A stretch of DNA of 32,689 nucleotides from contig FWCC01000460.1 of NCBI GenBank assembly GCA_900169235.1, positions 1-32,689 on the forward strand. Direction: 5' to 3'. The DNA comes from Zarea fungicola (taxonomy: Eukaryota > Ascomycota > Sordariomycetes > Hypocreales > Cordycipitaceae). The notes beneath the pieces are model-generated. The model was not told the DNA's origin, did no database searches, and worked only from the letters and a program-made list of their open reading frames with translations. The position numbers were made by a program, and so were the translations under genes. Shown in pieces: positions 32,545 through 32,689 of the stretch. Position 1 is the first letter of the stretch. The number at the start of each line of letters is the position of its first letter.

Positions 32545-32689
32545 GGTGACGACGCAAGGGTGGTGACGGCGCGAGGATGGTGACGGCGTGAGGATGGTGA
32601 CGGCGCGAGAGTGGTGACGGCCTGAGGGTTGGTGACGTGACGGCGCGAGAGTGGTGACGGCCTGATGGTTGGTGACGTGACGGCGCGAG
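32545..32689. repeat. 17-bp minisatellite running off the window
   Basis: Around eight units of GGTGACGGCGCGAGGAT with variants (CGTGAGGAT, CCTGAGGGT) and a higher-order alternation including an inserted GGTGACGT. It starts immediately upstream of the 394-aa gene and continues beyond the right edge, so its full length is unknown. Confidence 0.93.

Overview
The window reads as nuclear DNA of a filamentous ascomycete, most likely a sordariomycete of the Hypocreales type. Genes have short introns (46-85 nt) with GTATG/GTAAG donors and CTAAC-like branch points, and the families are fungal: neutral trehalase, an Nma111-type HtrA protease, Fungal_trans_2 and C2H2 regulators, F-box proteins and a DUF3295 remnant. 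No bacterial operons, viral genes, rRNA, convincing tRNA or CRISPR arrays were seen. All identifications are from reading the translations; no database search was run.

Layout. 1-1298 (-): 5' two-fifths or so of a neutral trehalase, cut by the window edge. 2594-3710 (-): small WD40-like protein, four exons. 4675-5200 (-): C-terminal fragment of an APH-type phosphotransferase, lying 31 bp after the stop of a 587-residue fungal-specific protein (5231-7154, -; F-box-like, four exons). 7577-8558 (-): PD-(D/E)XK nuclease-like gene with a one-base frameshift. 8559-12551: about 4 kb with no convincing gene. 12552-15639 (+): divergent, complete-looking Nma111/HtrA protease, the only sizeable plus-strand gene. 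15640-20160: about 4.5 kb with at most one small ORF. 20161-21078 (-): F-box protein with a Cys-rich C-terminus. 21079-25193: about 4 kb holding a DUF3295 relic. 25194-27588 (-): Fungal_trans_2 regulator broken by a 49-bp tandem duplication. 28533-30009 (-): four-finger C2H2 regulator whose second finger is broken by two 8-bp duplications. 31349-32533 (-): unknown coiled-coil protein with a duplicated NLS module, followed by a 17-bp minisatellite running off the right edge.

The genes do not form a recognisable pathway or biosynthetic cluster. What unites the stretch from about 4.6 kb rightward is decay and duplication: five of about ten genes are truncated, frameshifted or reduced to relics, several carry in-frame internal repeats, and gene-poor spacers of 4 kb separate them. 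This looks like an accessory, relaxed-selection region beside a core gene (trehalase). The most informative signals are the paired 8-bp quasi-duplications in the C2H2 gene, which resemble hAT transposon excision footprints, and the 49-bp duplication in its neighbour. I do not see convincing evidence of a new biological system.
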